64,000 nucleotides of DNA from Dama dama (Eukaryota; Chordata; Mammalia; Artiodactyla; Cervidae): positions 54,586,501 through 54,650,500 of the forward strand of contig NC_083704.1 of assembly GCF_033118175.1 (NCBI RefSeq). The letters are read 5' to 3'. The position numbers and the translations under genes were made by a program. This document shows, in pieces, positions 60,902-64,000 of the stretch. Position 1 is the first letter of the stretch; each line of letters starts with the position of its first letter. The notes beneath the pieces are model-generated. The model was given only the letters and a program-made list of their open reading frames with translations. It was not told the origin of the DNA and did no database searches.

Positions 60902-60921
60902 CTCGCGCCCCCTGGCGGCCA
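60902..60921 (-). promoter_or_regulatory. Strong CTCF-like site
   Basis: The minus strand reads TGGCCGCCAGGGGGCGCGAG, nearly identical to the CTCF core consensus (CCRSCAGGGGGCGC). It sits at the AMIGO3/RNF123 divergent promoter. Confidence 0.65.
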
Positions 60922-60939
60922 GGCGAGGACTACGGGGCG

Positions 60940-61208
60940 GGGGGGCGGGACGCGGCGGCCCCGCCCCTCCAGTGGAAGCCAATGGGAGCCGGCGGCCCCG
61001 CCCCCTGAGAAAGCGCCTCCGGGGGAGTATTTAGAAGCTTGAGCGCGCTCTGGAAGGCACTCAGGAGGGAGCTGGGGAAGCCCGAGAAGGGCGTGGCGAG
61101 CGAGCGCGGCCAACTCGCATTTCCAAACCTGGAACCGGTCGGCCTTACGAGAGGAGCCCGCACCCTGGCTCGCTGACCGTCGCCCGGCACTTCTCACCGG
61201 AGAAGCGG
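60940..61208 (+). promoter_or_regulatory. AMIGO3: AMIGO3 promoter and possible 5' UTR exon
   Basis: GC boxes, a CCAAT at 60979-60983 and a TATA-like TATTTAGA at 61028-61035 suggest transcription starting near 61060. The leader reaches a good donor, GCGG|GTGAGT at 61209. Confidence 0.55.
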
Positions 61209-61269
61209 GTGAGTCTCGGATCTCTGCCGCCCACTGAGCTGCCCTGTCCTGGCCCCGGCAGCCTCTCAG

Positions 61270-62799
61270 ATGGCCCGGCTGGTGCTGCAGGGCACACTAC
61301 TGTGCCTGCTGCGCGTCGGGTTAGGCACCCAGGACGCGGACAGCCTCCTGCCCCACGCGCCTCATAACTGTCCCCACAAATGCGTCTGTGCTGCCGACCT
61401 GCTGGACTGCGCCGGCCTGGGGCTGCGGGAGGTGCCGGGCACGTTACCGGCCGCGGCTGCAGACCTCGACCTGAGCCACAACGCGCTCCAGCGCCTGCCC
61501 CCCGGCTGGCTGGCGCCCCTCTCCCGGCTCCGCAGCCTGCATCTAAATCACAATGAGCTGGAGGCGCTGGGTCGGGGAGTTTTCACCAACGCCAGTAGCC
61601 TGCGGCTGCTCGATCTGTCATCTAACGCCCTGCGGGCACTTGGCCGCCACGACCTCGACGGGCTGGGAGCGTTAGAGACGCTGCGTCTGTTCAATAACCA
61701 CCTGGCGCACTTGGACGAACGTGCCTTCCACCGCTTGGGCACACTCAGTCATCTCTACCTGGGCTGCAACGAACTCTCATTCTTCTCTTTCAACCACCTG
61801 CACGGGTTGGGCTCAGCCCACCTGCGTGTTCTGGATCTCTCCTCCAACCGCATAGGACGCACCCCTGTGCCTGACCTGGCAGCGCTGCCTGCCTTTCTCA
61901 AGAACGGCCTTTACCTGCACAACAACCCGTTACCCTGTGACTGCCGTCTCTACCACCTGCTGCGACGCTGGCACCAGCGGGGGCTCAGTGCCGTGAGCGA
62001 CTTTGCCCGCGAGTACACCTGCCTGGCCTTCAAGGTACCCACCTCCCGCGTGCGCTTCTTTGCGCACAGCCGTGTCTTCGAGAACTGCTCGGTGGCCCTG
62101 ACTCAGGACCTGGAACGGCCAGAGGAGCAGCTGCACGTGCAGGTGGGGCGGTCCCTGCGGCTACACTGCAACACCAGCGCCCCAGCCCTGCACGTGGCCT
62201 GGGTTTCCCCGCAGCACGAGCTGCTGGTGGCACCAGGATCTCGCAATGGCAGCATTGCAGTGCTGGCCGACGGCAGCCTGGCCATCGGCAGCGTGCAGCC
62301 GTGGCACGAGGGTGTCTTTGTGTGCCTGGCCACCGGGCCCCGCCTGCATCACAACCAGACGCACGAGTACAATGTGAGCGTGACCTTTCCCCACCCAGAG
62401 CCCGACGCTTTCAACACCGGCTTCACCACGCTGCTGGGCTGCGCCGTGGGCCTGATGCTCGTGCTCCTCTACCTGTTCGCGCCGCCCTGCCCCGGCTGCC
62501 GCCGCTGCTACCACCGCACCTGCCGCCGCTGCCGCCGCTGGCCCCAAACACCCAGCCCACTCCAGGAGCTGAGCGCACAGTCCTCGGTGCTCAGCACCAC
62601 ACCACCCGACGCACCCAGCCGCAAAGCCAGCGTCCACAAGCACGTGGTCTTTCTGGAGCCTGGCAGGAGGGGCCTCAATGGTCGTGTGCAGCTAGCGGTA
62701 GCTGAGGACTTCGACCTCTACAATCCCTCGGGCCTGCGGCTCAAGGCTGGCTCCGAGTCCACTAGCTCCACAGCCTCTGAAGGTCTGGTGATGACCTAG
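61270..62799 (+). CDS. AMIGO3: AMIGO3, LRR/Ig transmembrane adhesion protein
   Basis: A single uninterrupted coding exon of 509 codons (human ~504). The protein is a type I membrane protein of the AMIGO family (amphoterin-induced), which supports homophilic and heterophilic adhesion; AMIGO3 is reported as a Nogo-receptor/LINGO-like co-receptor in neurons. Visible order: signal peptide (1-~20), LRR N-cap cysteines (CPHKCVCAADLLDC, 34-47), about six leucine-rich repeats (~65-210, for example LRLLDLSSNALRALG), LRR C-cap (NPLPCDCRLYHLL, from 219), one Ig-like domain (~285-365, cysteines C300 and C352), several N-glycosylation sites, a transmembrane helix (~385-404) and a basic cytoplasmic tail with a conserved SRKASVHKHVVFLEPGRRG block. 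An acceptor-like CCCGGCAG ends at 61261, eight bases before the ATG. It lies opposite RNF123. Confidence 0.97.
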   Translation: MARLVLQGTLLCLLRVGLGTQDADSLLPHAPHNCPHKCVCAADLLDCAGLGLREVPGTLPAAAADLDLSHNALQRLPPGWLAPLSRLRSLHLNHNELEALGRGVFTNASSLRLLDLSSNALRALGRHDLDGLGALETLRLFNNHLAHLDERAFHRLGTLSHLYLGCNELSFFSFNHLHGLGSAHLRVLDLSSNRIGRTPVPDLAALPAFLKNGLYLHNNPLPCDCRLYHLLRRWHQRGLSAVSDFAREYTCLAFKVPTSRVRFFAHSRVFENCSVALTQDLERPEEQLHVQVGRSLRLHCNTSAPALHVAWVSPQHELLVAPGSRNGSIAVLADGSLAIGSVQPWHEGVFVCLATGPRLHHNQTHEYNVSVTFPHPEPDAFNTGFTTLLGCAVGLMLVLLYLFAPPCPGCRRCYHRTCRRCRRWPQTPSPLQELSAQSSVLSTTPPDAPSRKASVHKHVVFLEPGRRGLNGRVQLAVAEDFDLYNPSGLRLKAGSESTSSTASEGLVMT

Positions 62800-63680
62800 G
62801 CTGCCCATGGCGCCCCACTGAGGCTGCTGCCCACCTGCTGCTTGTCCTGCTCCCAGCTGCTGCCCGAACAACTGCCAGCTGCTGGTGGGAAGCCCTGGGC
62901 TTGGTCTGCCAGCCTCCCACAGCGACCCCACTCGCTGGTAGAGAAGTTCAGGTCTCTTACCTCTCTCCTGCTTCTCCCCAGCACCGGGACCTAGCAGGGC
63001 CTACATGTGCCCATGAGGATTAGAACCGAGGCCCAGCTGAAAGAGCCCTTGCAATTAGAGCCCCAGAATGAGTGGCTGGGCCGAGGCGGCCAGCCATTAT
63101 GGAGAGTGCTGGTGAGGCAGGGAACTGTGACCATTTCCTGCTCCCCAAGGAGATGGGAAGGGAGTGGCCCGCAGGGGAAGCGGAGGAGGACTTCAAATGA
63201 AGACCAGGCCCCACCCGCAGGGTGCAGAAAAAATTCCAAGCCCTTGCTCTGGTGAAATATGACTGCCTGTGCACCTACATTCAGTCTACTTCAAGCTTCA
63301 CAATCCATGCAGTCTGGTGAGCAGGCAAGAAGCAAGTAAGCTCAAGGGACCCCCTGGGGCATCACAGGCCACGGAGGGCAGGGCCTCTCCCACGGACTCG
63401 CAGGACAGCAGTGAGGGGCGCCACGGCCCGTGTCCCCAGCTTGTCTGCAGTAAAAAGCCTGCCGAGCCTGGCTGAGACCAGAGAGCCCAGCTGGAACTTG
63501 CTGTTCTCCGAGACTAGAATCCTCTTAAGGGCTGGCACTGGTCTCAGCCCTAATGGCTGAAGCAGTGCCCTGGCTTCACATACATCTCATCGCTCCCACT
63601 GTGGGGAGGCCAGGGAGGGGGGCTGGGCCAGGGGGCCCACAAGTATCCTGGATCCAGCTGTCATGGGATTTCTCAATAAA
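62800..63680 (+). other. AMIGO3: AMIGO3 3' UTR with poly(A) signal
   Basis: About 880 nt of unique sequence ending at AATAAA (63675-63680). No open frame here resembles a protein, and I see no minus-strand RNF123 exon. Confidence 0.7.
63675..63680 (+). terminator. AMIGO3: AMIGO3 poly(A) signal AATAAA
   Basis: TCTCAATAAAGGCAG, canonical signal at the end of the AMIGO3 3' UTR. Confidence 0.8.
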
Positions 63681-63699
63681 GGCAGTTCGTGCTCATTGC

Positions 63700-64000
63700 T
63701 GGAGGCTTCACAGACCCAGGTGTGTGGGCTCAGCTCTGAAGCCCAGTAGGGCTGTCCTGGCATGGCAGGCTGGCACCCCCACCCCTACCACTGAATCTGG
63801 GTGCCCCTGCCCCCACCTGAGGCACAGCCACAGCCAACGGCCCTGCCCGAGGCCAGGGTACCCTGCGCTGCTGAGGTCCTGGGTTCTATTCCAAGCTGCT
63901 ACCACCGCCACCTAGTTACTCATTACTCGGTTCACACCTCTTCTAGCTTCCTTCTGTCTCCTAGGCCTGACTGAGGCCCAGGTGAGGACGAGCCTCGGGA
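63700..64000. other. RNF123 intron / window end, nothing recognised
   Basis: GC-rich sequence. A pyrimidine tract with CTCCTAG near 63964 followed by CAG|GTGAGG near 63982 mimics a tiny plus-strand exon, but nothing supports it. Confidence 0.4.

Noticed and set aside
62161..62643. 160-codon minus frame
   Set aside because: Shadow of the AMIGO3 coding exon.
63948..63985. Tiny exon-like unit (CTCCTAG ... CAG|GTGAGG) at the window end
   Set aside because: Splice-like signals alone in GC-rich DNA; no gene on this strand would use it.

Overview
This is nuclear DNA from a ruminant, most likely cattle or another bovid. Three things show this. The genes are split by GT-AG introns and match mammalian orthologues in length. 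The order UBA7 - INKA1 - CDHR4 - IP6K1 - GMPPB - RNF123/AMIGO3 is that of human 3p21.31 read in reverse. The non-coding DNA is full of ruminant repeats: tRNA-derived Bov-tA/BovA2 SINEs, a BovB (RTE) LINE and a young bovine-type L1. I see no bacterial, phage or CRISPR-like content.

Layout. 1-4380: the last nine coding exons of UBA7 (+), the E1 for ISG15. 4560-6300: INKA1 (-), a PAK4 inhibitor, tail-to-tail with UBA7, with a CpG-rich promoter. 6500-8600: intergenic, largely an old antisense L2. 8624-15941: the complete 19-exon CDHR4 (+), a ciliated-cell/testis cadherin-like protein. 16-17.7 kb: spacer. 17.7-56.7 kb: IP6K1 (+), with a non-coding CpG-island exon near 18.0 kb, a 20.5-kb repeat-rich intron, five coding exons (38752-53851) and a 2.9-kb 3' UTR. 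57301-59253: the complete nine-exon GMPPB (+). 59686-60479: the last four coding exons of RNF123 (-), tail-to-tail with GMPPB. 61270-62799: AMIGO3 (+), a single coding exon on the opposite strand inside the RNF123 locus, poly(A) signal at 63675.

Functionally this is a cluster of unrelated housekeeping and regulatory genes: ISG15 activation, PAK4 inhibition, inositol pyrophosphate synthesis, GDP-mannose supply, a KPC-complex ubiquitin ligase and two adhesion-type membrane proteins. Every complete reading frame rebuilt from the exons is open and in phase: INKA1 283 aa, CDHR4 783, IP6K1 441, GMPPB 360, AMIGO3 509.

I found no wholly new biological system. The points most worth checking are about gene architecture: a possible internal promoter and start codon for a RING-only RNF123 product next to AMIGO3, with a strong CTCF-like site; a UBA7 poly(A) signal that appears to come from an L2 element; interlocked opposite-strand poly(A) signals of GMPPB and RNF123; an out-of-frame upstream ATG overlapping the IP6K1 start; and a possible 53-nt intron or GMPPB-linked acceptor just before the AMIGO3 ATG. 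Family names and human comparisons come from my knowledge of these proteins, not from a search.
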